Assembly (NCBI GenBank): GCA_934395135.1
Contig: CAKRRK010000001.1
Span: forward strand, 1-64,000
Source: an uncultured Eubacteriales bacterium
GTDB lineage: Bacteria > Bacillota > Clostridia > Oscillospirales > Butyricicoccaceae
Direction of reading: 5' to 3'
Length of the DNA: 64,000 nucleotides
Numbering within the stretch: the first letter of the stretch is position 1; each line of letters begins with the position of its first letter. The translations under genes and the position numbers were made by a program. Below the pieces are notes generated by a model. That model was given only the letters and a program-made list of their open reading frames with translations. It had not been told where the DNA came from and did not search any database. Shown here one piece after another: positions 44,437 to 52,129 of the stretch.

Positions 44437-45273
44437 GTGTGCTGTATGAAACTGCAGACATTGATTGAAAATACCGTTTGCCGCAGCGGGCTGGAATGCG
44501 AGCATGGATTAAGCCTGTATCTGGAGACTGGCGGGGAGCGCATTCTGTTCGACACGGGCCGCGGCGATATGTTTCTTCGCAACGCGGAAAAAATGGGGGT
44601 ATCCATCTCAGAGGTCTCCCGTTTTGTTCTCTCCCATGCCCACAACGATCACGGCGGCGGTATTACCGCTTTTCTACATGCCAATCAAAGTGCCCCGCTG
44701 TATATCAGCCGGTACGGCCTCCTTCCCCACTATGCCCTGCGGCAAAATGGTGCATACGAAGACATTGGGATTTCTCCAGCGCTCGCTCAGCATCCCCGCA
44801 TCGTCCAGACCGGCAACGTTTTTTCCATTTCCACTGGACTGACCCTTTTTTCGGACGTCACCACCGCGCAGCATTTGTCCCTGGCGAACCAAACGCTGTT
44901 TGAGGGCGGCAGCAACGGCTTTCGCCCGGACCGTTTTCTCCACGAACAGAACCTCGCCGTAGAAGAGCACGGCAAGCTGATTTTGATCGCGGGCTGCGCG
45001 CACCGCGGCATCGTCAACATTTTAAACCGGTTCACCGGCCTGTTTGGCCGAGCGCCGGATGTTGCGATCGGCGGCTTTCATTTGGATGTAACCGGCGACG
45101 TGCCGGCGCCAACGGACTTTGTTTGCCATCTGGCGGAAACGCTGCGCGCCTTCCCACCCGTTTCTACACCGGGCACTGCACCGGCCTTCATGCCTATTCT
45201 CTGCTGCGGGAGCGTATGGGCGATCAGGTTTCTTATCTCGCCGCCGGATCGTTGCTGGAGCTATAATTTGTAA
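44437..45273 (+). pseudogene. MBL-fold metallohydrolase, frameshifted near its C-terminus
   Basis: The frame from ATG 44437 (AGGAAAGCAGG upstream) encodes a metallo-beta-lactamase-fold protein with FDTGRGDMFLRNAEK, the zinc motif LSHAHNDHGGGI, and GCAHRGIVNIL, as in the dihydropterin-aminobenzene-phosphate-synthase-like group. After about codon 240 this frame reads unrelated residues and stops at 45273. The -1 frame from 45159 reads RFYTGHCTGLHAYSLLRERM, then the end SLLEL and stop at 45266; that is the expected C-terminus with the HCTG motif. So one base is missing near the run TTCCCACCC (45151-45159), or the sequence has an error there. There is no canonical slippery heptamer. The intact product would be about 275 residues. 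Confidence 0.8.
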
Positions 45274-45327
45274 AAAACCGGAAAGACTACAATATTGAGT
45301 TTATTATCGTTGTGAGGTGCCACTTTT

Positions 45328-47127
45328 ATGAAAAAAACCATTCCAAAGCGCAGTCAAATAGAGCATAAATATACCTGGGCGCTGGAGGACCTGTATCCGT
45401 CTGCCAAGGCGTTTGAAGCGGATCTTAAAACGCTGGCGACTTATCCAAAAACCATCACAGAGTTTTCCGGCACGCTGCAAACCAGCGGCGAAGCCCTTTA
45501 CCGTTGGTTTGTTTTTTCCGACGAGCTTTCTCTGTTGTTGGAAAAGATTCTGGTGTACGCCTCCCGCCTGAGCGATACGGATACGGCAAACCAGCAATAC
45601 CAGGCGATGAAAGGCAAAGCTCTGAGTCTGCTTGTTCAAATCCAAGGCAGCGTCAGCTTTGCCCGGCCGGAAATTATGGCCATTCCGGAATCTGTCCTAG
45701 ATGGCTTTTATCAAGCGTTTCCCAAACTGGAACGGTATCGCCGGGCGCTGGAGGAAATCCGCCGCCTGCGCCCGCATGTCCTGTCAGAACCGGAAGAAAA
45801 ACTCCTGGCGCTCGCCGGGGAAATGGCAGACAGTCCGGACACTATCGGCAATATGTTCCGCAATGCGGATTTAAAATTTCCGGATGCCGTAGACCAGGAC
45901 GGCAACCGGCATCCCCTGACGCAAGGTTCCTTTGTCCCTCTGCTGCAAAGCCAGGACCGAACGCTTCGGAAATCAGCGTTCGAAACCCTCTATCATACGT
46001 TCCGTCAGTTTGAAAACACCACCGCCGCCATACTGGACGCCCAGATAAAGCAGCTTCGCTTTTTTGCCGGGGCAAGAAACTACAGCAGCACCCTGGAAGC
46101 TGCCCTCACGGCAAACGATATCCCGACCGCCGTGTATCACCATCTGATTGCCTCCGTCCGCAGCCATATGGCGCCTATGCACCGCTATATGGCCCTGCGT
46201 AAAAAGCTCTTGGGGCTGCCGGAGCTGCATATGTACGACTTGTATGTCCCGATGGTAGCGGAAGCGGACGAAACAATTTCTTATGAAGCCGCGCAGAAAC
46301 TTGCTCTGCGCGCGCTTGCCCCCCTTGGGGAGGACTATTTGTCCATCGTCCGCCAAGCCTTTGAAAACCGCTGGATTGATGTTTATGAAAACCAAGGCAA
46401 ATGCAGCGGCGCTTATTCCTCCGGCGCACGGCCCCACCCTTATATTTTGCTCAATCATAAAGACACGCTCAACTGCGCGTTTACCCTGGTGCATGAAATG
46501 GGGCATGCTATGCATAGTTATCTGTCTATGCAGCGCCAGCCGGTGGTCTATTCCGACTATGTTATTTTTGTCGCAGAAGTGGCAAGCACGGTCAACGAGG
46601 TGCTGCTGATGCAGCATCTGCTGCGTACAACCGACGATCGCCGGAAACGGGCTTACCTTGTAAACTATTTTCTGGAACAGTTCCGCACCACGCTTTACCG
46701 GCAAACTATGTTCGCCGAGTTTGAGCTGCGCATCAACCAGCTGTCGGAACAGGGCGAAACCCTGACGGCAGAAGTTTTAAACAGCCTATACCAGAAATTA
46801 AATCAGGATTATTATGGAGACGGCGTGGTTCTGGACTCAGAAATTGCATCGGAGTGGGCGCGCATCCCTCACTTTTTCTATAACTTTTATGTGTTTCAGT
46901 ATGCTACCGGCTTTTCCGCCGCCATTGCCATCGCAATGCGCATTTTAAAAGAGGGGGAACCCGCGGTCAAAGATTACCTGCAATTTCTGTCGTCCGGCAG
47001 CAGCCTCGATCCCATTGGCTTGCTGAACATCGCCAAGGTCGATATGTCCGACACCAAACCCATCGACGCGGCACTGTCTCTTTTTGACGGTCTTATTACC
47101 CAGCTGGAAGAACTGCTTTCCGCATAA
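45328..47127 (+). CDS. pepF: Oligoendopeptidase F
   Basis: M3-family zinc metallopeptidase cleaving short peptides, cytoplasmic. 599 residues, the family's usual length. Zinc motif TLVHEMGHAMHSYLS (HExxH) with the third ligand in the following VAEVASTVNEVLL. N-terminal helical region starts YTWALEDLYPSAKAFEADL. ATG 45328 with GTGAGGTG upstream. The flavodoxin-like gene follows after 40 bases. Confidence 0.96.
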   Translation: MKKTIPKRSQIEHKYTWALEDLYPSAKAFEADLKTLATYPKTITEFSGTLQTSGEALYRWFVFSDELSLLLEKILVYASRLSDTDTANQQYQAMKGKALSLLVQIQGSVSFARPEIMAIPESVLDGFYQAFPKLERYRRALEEIRRLRPHVLSEPEEKLLALAGEMADSPDTIGNMFRNADLKFPDAVDQDGNRHPLTQGSFVPLLQSQDRTLRKSAFETLYHTFRQFENTTAAILDAQIKQLRFFAGARNYSSTLEAALTANDIPTAVYHHLIASVRSHMAPMHRYMALRKKLLGLPELHMYDLYVPMVAEADETISYEAAQKLALRALAPLGEDYLSIVRQAFENRWIDVYENQGKCSGAYSSGARPHPYILLNHKDTLNCAFTLVHEMGHAMHSYLSMQRQPVVYSDYVIFVAEVASTVNEVLLMQHLLRTTDDRRKRAYLVNYFLEQFRTTLYRQTMFAEFELRINQLSEQGETLTAEVLNSLYQKLNQDYYGDGVVLDSEIASEWARIPHFFYNFYVFQYATGFSAAIAIAMRILKEGEPAVKDYLQFLSSGSSLDPIGLLNIAKVDMSDTKPIDAALSLFDGLITQLEELLSA

Positions 47128-47167
47128 GCCGAAGAATATGAAATGTTTTAGAAAGGAAGGGATACAA

Positions 47168-47680
47168 ATGATAACTGCTATTGTTTACTGCTCCAAGACC
47201 GGATTCACGCAAAACTATGCGGCGATGCTGTCGAAAAAAACAGGCCTCCCCTGCTGCAGCCTGGAAAAAGCGCTGAAAACCCAGAAACCGGAAGGCGCGG
47301 TTCTGTTTCTGGGGTGGCTTTCCGCCGGTGCGGTCAAAGGTTATAAAAAAGCGGCGGCGGCCTTTCCGGTAGAAGGGGTATGCGCCGTCGGTGTAATGCC
47401 TGGCACCCCGGCTTCTATTGCCAAACGAAACGGCATTTCCTGCCCGGTCTTCCCGCTACCCGGCGGTGTTGACTATCAAAAGCTCCGCGGCGTTGACAGG
47501 CTGGCTCTCAAATTTGTAGCAAAAACGGTAGGCGGCAAGACGCCGGGGAATGAAAAAGAAGCTAAAATCTTTGCGGCGCTGCGAGACGGCGGTGATTTGA
47601 CCGATCCTGCCTGTCTCGCTGACGTCCTTTCTTTTCTGCAAACTGCCACCGTCCAAGACGATAAAAAAGAAGCCTTTTAG
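47168..47680 (+). CDS. Flavodoxin-like domain protein
   Basis: 170 residues. The start MITAIVYCSKTGFTQNYAAML resembles the flavodoxin phosphate loop (SxTGxT), followed by FLGWLSAGAVKGY and VEGVCAVGVMPG where flavodoxins have strand-loop segments for FMN. No membrane or signal segment. It may bind FMN; the partner is unknown. ATG 47168 with AAAGGAAGGG upstream; the frame is open further back, inside pepF. It is the last ordinary gene before the AT-richer island. Confidence 0.65.
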   Translation: MITAIVYCSKTGFTQNYAAMLSKKTGLPCCSLEKALKTQKPEGAVLFLGWLSAGAVKGYKKAAAAFPVEGVCAVGVMPGTPASIAKRNGISCPVFPLPGGVDYQKLRGVDRLALKFVAKTVGGKTPGNEKEAKIFAALRDGGDLTDPACLADVLSFLQTATVQDDKKEAF

Positions 47681-47739
47681 TAGTGAATTTCGTGGAAGTA
47701 GAACAAATAGCCATCCGCTCTGCGGGTGAGGTCAAAAAT

Positions 47740-47955
47740 TTAATAAAACCGCACCAATGGTAAATTGGTAACTATGGTAGCAATCATCAAATCCACTACT
47801 CACCGCTTATCGTCAAAGGATACGCTGTCCTATGTGTCGAGGTGGCCGGAAATCTGATTTACCTGTTCCTGGCTGATTGTTTCCACCGTCAACTCGACTA
47901 TTTGCTTCACAGGCTCCTGCTTACGCTCGTCCAGTTCCGTTATAAGGATATTGTT
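47740..47955 (-). pseudogene. Decayed C-terminal fragment of a large serine recombinase
   Basis: A 72-codon minus-strand frame reads ILITELDERKQEPVKQIVEL, then TISQEQVNQISGHLDT, stop TAG (47830-47832), DSVSFDDKR, stop TGA (47800-47802), VVDLMIATIVTNL. With both stops read through, the pattern (ISGHLDTxDSVSFDDKRxVVDLMI) matches what I remember of the C-terminal end of clostridial recombinase-family proteins. The rest of the gene is not visible. Two in-frame stops and the missing N-terminus mark it as a relic. Confidence 0.5.
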
Positions 47956-47990
47956 TCATATTGGAGAGTCTACCGCAAGTCGGCGGTAGT

Positions 47991-48029
47991 TTTGACTCTT
48001 ACAATACGAAAACCCTTTTGAGAGTCAAA
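47991..48029. repeat. 9-bp inverted repeat in the relic region
   Basis: TTTGACTCT (47991-47999) and AGAGTCAAA (48021-48029) are exact reverse complements; a further GAGAGTC copy is at 47964-47970. Possible remnant of a recombination site or a transcript hairpin. Confidence 0.4.
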
Positions 48030-48213
48030 CGAGGTAACTATTCTACAATGGCCGTACTACGCCCTTATAGGACTTTTTCAAGACCACCCCTAAAATAGAT
48101 GGTCTTAACTGTGCGTAGAAGCAATTGATTTATTCGCACGCAGGTTTTGTGCATAATAGACATCGAAAGAATCAAAGTCCCATTATATTGTTTATGGATA
48201 TGGAGGTTGAAAA

Positions 48214-49716
48214 ATGAAAAGGATTATATCGTTTGTTATGGTTTTTAGCTGTATTTTGGGATTGTTTTGCACGTCCGCTTTTGCGGCTCCTCCCTGCAAT
48301 GATACTGTATCATTGGCCGATGCCTTATACGAATTTGGATTGTTCAAGGGAACAGGGACTGATTCAAATGGTAAACCTACTTATGGTCTGACTGCGGCTC
48401 CTACTCGTCAGCAGGCGGTTGTAATGTTAATTCGTCTGCTCGGGAAAGAAGATGAAGCATTAGATTGCGCATATTCACATCCGTTTACAGATGTTGATTC
48501 TTGGGCAGATCGCTATATCGCATATGCATATAAAAATAGCTTAACAAACGGAACAAGCGCCACCACATTTAGCGGAAATCAAAACATTAACGCTCAGCAG
48601 TATATTACTCTTTTGCTTCGTTCGCTTGGATATAATGACAGCAAAGGTGATTTCTCTTATAGCAATGCGCTTGCTTTTTCGGACAGCATTGGTTTAACGG
48701 AGAGTAAATATTCGCAAAACACTAATTTCCTTCGTGAAGATCTTGTGTGGCTATCCTGTGGGGCATTATTGCAACCAACAAAAGCAGGAGTTCCACTTGT
48801 TAAACAGTTAAAAAAGGATGGAGCTCTGACCGACGAACAATACAACAATGGCTTAAGTGTAATGGCAGTTGCAGATCTATCTGAAAATTTTAGATATGAC
48901 CATTTTAATGGAAACACATTTGATATGTACGATTTATATACTACATCCGGATCGGGTACTTACGCTGGATATAACCGTTTACACGGCTACCCCCGAGATG
49001 ATGAGTATCAGATTTATTTTAAAGACAAAAATGATATCCTTGTGTATCATGATGTTGACACAAGCAAAACAGTTGCTTGGCACTACAACGGAAAAACCTA
49101 TTATAATACCATTGCTGAGTGTTACGAATTTTTTTCTGATACAAGCAAACTACGCCATATTATTGGAGAACTTGGTGGTAGCACGCAGTTCATGGTGGAT
49201 ATGTTCGGTTCTACCTATGTCAATTGGTTGAGTCACACAACTTATAGTCTAAAAGCAGTAGATGTTGTGAGTAAGTACATAGATATGCAAAGCGGCATTT
49301 ACTATTACGAACCAAGAGGTGGATTGTGCCCCGAAATGTATTTTGGATTGTTTAATTTTGAGGAAGCGTGGACAGAACAAGAATTGGAAGCGAATTGGAT
49401 TAGTGAATATGAATTACAGCAACTTGCCAATGAGCCTGATCTTTGCTTTGGTATAATGACCAGTTCTATGCACGATTGGTCTCTCGGTGTTGGAAACTTA
49501 GTATATGGCTTTTATTTGCAAGGAATTGCGTCAAAAGAATTATTGTATGTATATGACATGCCAGAAACTTTTGCTAATTCTGATGATGCAGAAGGAACTT
49601 ATAGCAACATACGCTTCAAGAAATCAAACGGTGATTGGTATTTTAACCCTGAAGATTTAATCACTGTAGGTTTGTTGAATAGTGATGGCACCTTTAATAC
49701 TAACTTTGTTTCGTAA
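48214..49716 (+). CDS. Secreted S-layer-homology domain protein, ends at an in-frame TAA
   Basis: 500 residues to the first stop. Signal peptide about 1-24 (KRIISFVMVFSCILGLFCTS, then AFA cleavage). SLH-type repeats cover about 30-190: ADALYEFGLFKGTG, RQQAVVMLIRLLGKEDEA, HPFTDVDSWADRYIAYAY, and TFSGNQNINAQQYITLLLRSLGY. Residues about 200-390 match nothing I know. Residues about 390-490 (LEANWISEYELQQLANE ... NPEDLITVGLLNS) form a domain that recurs after the stop. The gene is clearly AT-richer than its neighbours, with AT-ending codons. ATG 48214 with ATATGGAGG upstream. Likely acquired with the adjacent relic element. Probably anchored to the cell wall; the function is unknown. Confidence 0.85.
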   Translation: MKRIISFVMVFSCILGLFCTSAFAAPPCNDTVSLADALYEFGLFKGTGTDSNGKPTYGLTAAPTRQQAVVMLIRLLGKEDEALDCAYSHPFTDVDSWADRYIAYAYKNSLTNGTSATTFSGNQNINAQQYITLLLRSLGYNDSKGDFSYSNALAFSDSIGLTESKYSQNTNFLREDLVWLSCGALLQPTKAGVPLVKQLKKDGALTDEQYNNGLSVMAVADLSENFRYDHFNGNTFDMYDLYTTSGSGTYAGYNRLHGYPRDDEYQIYFKDKNDILVYHDVDTSKTVAWHYNGKTYYNTIAECYEFFSDTSKLRHIIGELGGSTQFMVDMFGSTYVNWLSHTTYSLKAVDVVSKYIDMQSGIYYYEPRGGLCPEMYFGLFNFEEAWTEQELEANWISEYELQQLANEPDLCFGIMTSSMHDWSLGVGNLVYGFYLQGIASKELLYVYDMPETFANSDDAEGTYSNIRFKKSNGDWYFNPEDLITVGLLNSDGTFNTNFVS

Positions 49717-50016
49717 AAATATGATTCTGATAATGCAGCAACGGAATTTGAATCAGAGTGGATTTCTGCAGATGAATTAAAATCAATTTACGATTTTTCT
49801 TCTTATTGGGCAGGCGAAGAGGTTTGGATTTGGAGAACGGCTTTAATCGGTGAAGATGGCGAAGACATCAAATATACTCTTACCGGCACACCGAAAAGCA
49901 AAATAGAAAAAGGCGTAATATACAACTGCATATACAATGAACGCACCATTAGAGTGCAGTATGCTGGCGGATTGTTGTTTAATTATGCCGATTTGGTAGC
50001 TGCAGGAATAATCTGA
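49717..50016 (+). pseudogene. In-frame continuation of the SLH protein past TAA
   Basis: Directly after the TAA (49714-49716) the same frame continues for 99 codons without a stop to TGA 50014-50016. It reads EFESEWISADELKSIYDF ... GGLLFNYADLVAAGII. This resembles the last domain before the stop (ELEANWISEYELQQL ... NGDWYFNPEDLITVGLL), so a full-length protein of about 600 residues with two copies of the domain seems ancestral. No start codon with a ribosome binding site precedes it, so it is probably not translated unless the stop is read through. Confidence 0.7.
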
Positions 50017-50089
50017 GCCGGCCTTAAAGACTCCTTTGGAACAAAGGGCGCACACCCCCTCTTGGAGATATGTGCGCTATGCGAAACTG

Positions 50090-50140
50090 AACGCTCCTGA
50101 CTTTCTTCAAGTCAGGGGCGTTTTATGTAGCCCCTGACTT
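50090..50140 (+). terminator. Terminator-like hairpin with a competing alternative fold
   Basis: Hairpin A: AACGCTCCTGACTT (50090-50103)/AAGTCAGGGGCGTT (50109-50122), one G-U pair, then TTT. Hairpin B: AAGTCAGGGG (50109-50118) can instead pair with CCCCTGACTT (50131-50140). The two are mutually exclusive. Hairpin A probably ends the SLH transcript. Confidence 0.65.
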
Positions 50141-50160
50141 AAAAGGCTTCTTTTTTTGAC

Positions 50161-50215
50161 TTTACATACATTTAACAATTTTGCGCTTGTGGATTGAACA
50201 TTGCATTTTTATACT
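50161..50215 (+). promoter_or_regulatory. PhoP-box-like repeats and promoter of pstS
   Basis: TTTACA (50161-50166) and TTAACA (50172-50177) are direct repeats 11 bases apart, as in B. subtilis PhoP boxes (TT(A/C/T)ACA with 5-base spacing). Downstream is TTGTGG (50188-50193), 16 bases, TATACT (50210-50215). The poor -35 box fits an activated promoter. Confidence 0.6.
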
Positions 50216-50268
50216 GATACCCGGAAAAGAAACTTATCCTAAAAAAGCAAACAAAGGAGATATCCAGT

Positions 50269-51198
50269 ATGAAATGTTCTAAAAAAATGTTAAGCCTGAT
50301 CCTTGCCGCAGTGATGGCGGCCACGCTATTTGCCGGCTGCGGAACCCCCAATGCGCCGGCGGACACCAGCACCCCCGCCGATTCCACCCAGTCGGATAAT
50401 GCGAACGACACACAAGCCACCGCCCTTGACACCGATATTTGCGTTATTACCCGTGAAGACGGTTCCGGCACAAGAAGCGCATTTACCGAACTGATGGGCA
50501 TTATGGTCGACGATGTGGATCATACTACCCCCTCAGCGGAAGTTTCCAACAGCACTTCTGTGGTAATCCAAACAGTTGCAGGCAATGATTCTGCCATCGG
50601 CTACATTTCTCTTGGCTCTTTGAGCGATGATGTCAAGGCCGTCAAAGTTGACGGCGTAGAGGCCTCTGTAGAAGACATCAAAAATGGTACTTATGCTGTA
50701 TCCCGCCCCTTTAACATCGCTGTGAAAGGTGAACTTTCCGATATCGCGGCAGATTTTGTCTCTTTCCTTATGAGTGCGGACGGACAGGCTGTTATCAGCG
50801 AGGAAGGTTACATCTCCGTTGACGAAGCCGCGGGAAGCTATACGCCGGCAAACCTTTCCGGCACCGTCACGCTGGCAGGCTCTACCTCCGTTGCTCCGGT
50901 GATGGAAGTGCTGGCCGACAAATATAAAGAGCTGAACAGCAGTGATATTTCCATTGAAATTCAGCAGACCGGCTCCGGCGCCGGCATCACTTCCACAATC
51001 GAAGGCGCCTGTGACATCGGTATGTCCTCCCGTGACCTCAAAGACAGCGAACTTGCGGAAGGTCTTACTCCCACTACCATCGCAATGGACGGCATTGCAG
51101 TGATTGTAAATCACAACAATCCGGTGGACGACCTGTCCTCCGAGCAGATTATGAAGATCTTCACCGGCGAAATGACAAACTGGTCAGAAATTGGCTAA
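50269..51198 (+). CDS. pstS: Phosphate-binding lipoprotein PstS, half-domains in permuted order
   Basis: Substrate-binding protein of the high-affinity phosphate importer. 309 residues with a lipoprotein signal (LFAGC, Cys about 24) and an Ala/Asp/Thr-rich linker. The part usually C-terminal comes first: ICVITREDGSGTRSAFTEL, AIGYISLGSLSDDVKAV, VSRPFNIAVKGE (about 57-195). The part usually N-terminal comes second: GTVTLAGSTSVAPVMEVLA, GSGAGITSTIEGACDIGMSS, and IAMDGIAVIVN (about 199-309). It ends at FTGEMTNWSEIG, exactly where a normal PstS would continue with VVSREEGSGTR. Phosphate-contacting SGTR, TSV and SS/AG motifs are all present. Start with AAAGGAGA upstream; first gene of the operon. 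Confidence 0.92.
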   Translation: MKCSKKMLSLILAAVMAATLFAGCGTPNAPADTSTPADSTQSDNANDTQATALDTDICVITREDGSGTRSAFTELMGIMVDDVDHTTPSAEVSNSTSVVIQTVAGNDSAIGYISLGSLSDDVKAVKVDGVEASVEDIKNGTYAVSRPFNIAVKGELSDIAADFVSFLMSADGQAVISEEGYISVDEAAGSYTPANLSGTVTLAGSTSVAPVMEVLADKYKELNSSDISIEIQQTGSGAGITSTIEGACDIGMSSRDLKDSELAEGLTPTTIAMDGIAVIVNHNNPVDDLSSEQIMKIFTGEMTNWSEIG

Positions 51199-51217
51199 AA
51201 ACTTTTTTCAATCAAAA

Positions 51218-51260
51218 AACAGAGAGCTTAAGGGTGATCTTTATCCTTAGGCTCTCTGTT
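51218..51260 (+). terminator. Intercistronic hairpin between pstS and pstC
   Basis: AACAGAGAGC (51218-51227)/GCTCTCTGTT (51251-51260) with an inner TAAGG/CCTTA pairing and no T-run. More likely stabilises pstS mRNA or partly attenuates transcription into pstC than fully terminates. Confidence 0.55.
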
Positions 51261-51277
51261 GCGGGAAAGTAGGTTTT

Positions 51278-52129
51278 ATGAAAAACTGGAAAGAACGCGC
51301 CGCAAACTATGTTTTCCTCGCGGCCGCATTGGTTTCTACCCTGGCAGTCGTCCTGATTTGTGTTTTTTTGTTTGCAAGCGGTCTGCCGGCAATCTTTGAA
51401 ATCGGCCCTGCAAACTTTCTTTTGGGCCGCGTCTGGAAGCCGCTGGAGAATCTGTTCGGCATCTTCCCTATGATCGTCGGCAGTCTTTATGTGACTGCGG
51501 GCGCGATTGCCGTTGGAGTCCCTATTGGTATTCTCAGCGCCGTTTTCATGGCATATTTCTGCCCTCCAAGGCTGTATAAACTGTTAAAGCCCGCTACAGA
51601 ACTGCTGGCCGGCATTCCTTCCATTGTCTATGGCTTTTTTGGTCTTATGGTTATAGTTCCTCTGATGCAGGATCTTTTTGGAGGCAGCGGCAAAGGCCTG
51701 CTGACTGCTTCGATTCTGCTTGGCATTATGATCCTCCCCACCATCATCGGAGTTGCGGAATCCGCGCTGCGGGCAGTGCCCGCCCCCTATTTGGAAGGCT
51801 CGCTGGCACTGGGCGCATCGGAAGAAAAAAGTGTATTCCGCGTAATGCTGCCCGCGGCAAAATCCGGAATTCTTGCCGGTGTGATTTTGGGCGTCGGGCG
51901 CGCCATTGGGGAGACTATGGCAGTGGTTATGGTGGCTGGCAACCAAACGATTATGCCGGAAAAAATCACTTCCGGCGTGCGGACTCTCACAGCAAACATT
52001 GTGATGGAAATGGGCTATGCAGCCGATGGCCTGCACCGGGACGCCCTCATTGCTACCGCCGTTGTGCTGTTTATTTTCATCCTGCTGATCAACCTTTGTT
52101 TTTCAGCACTGAAAAGGAGGCAATCGTAA
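51278..52129 (+). CDS. pstC: Phosphate importer permease PstC
   Basis: 283 residues, about six membrane segments. Features: FLLGRVWKPLENLFGIFPMIVGS near the N-terminus, ELLAGIPSIVYGFFGLMVIVPL, and the permease loop LEGSLALGASEEKSVFRVMLPAAKSG. Forms the channel with PstA. Its TAA overlaps the pstA start (TAATG). Confidence 0.95.
   Translation: MKNWKERAANYVFLAAALVSTLAVVLICVFLFASGLPAIFEIGPANFLLGRVWKPLENLFGIFPMIVGSLYVTAGAIAVGVPIGILSAVFMAYFCPPRLYKLLKPATELLAGIPSIVYGFFGLMVIVPLMQDLFGGSGKGLLTASILLGIMILPTIIGVAESALRAVPAPYLEGSLALGASEEKSVFRVMLPAAKSGILAGVILGVGRAIGETMAVVMVAGNQTIMPEKITSGVRTLTANIVMEMGYAADGLHRDALIATAVVLFIFILLINLCFSALKRRQS

Larger units (their letters stand above)
47681..48213. other. Degenerate intergenic stretch, edge of a relic island
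   Basis: About 530 bases without an intact gene. The left half holds a decayed serine-recombinase C-terminus on the minus strand (47740-47955). The right half holds hairpins at 47970-47989 (CTACCGC/GCGGTAG), 47991-48029 and 48080-48106 (AAGACCA/TGGTCTT). Base composition drops toward the SLH gene. Confidence 0.6.

Noticed and set aside
45145..45165. Programmed -1 frameshift in the MBL gene
   Set aside because: The run TTCCCACCC is not a canonical X XXY YYZ slippery heptamer and no obvious stimulating structure was seen; an indel or sequence error is simpler. Kept as a frameshift observation only.
49717..50016. Separate downstream gene for the part after the SLH TAA
   Set aside because: There is no start codon with a ribosome binding site in this frame; homology with the preceding domain points to a continuation of the same gene.
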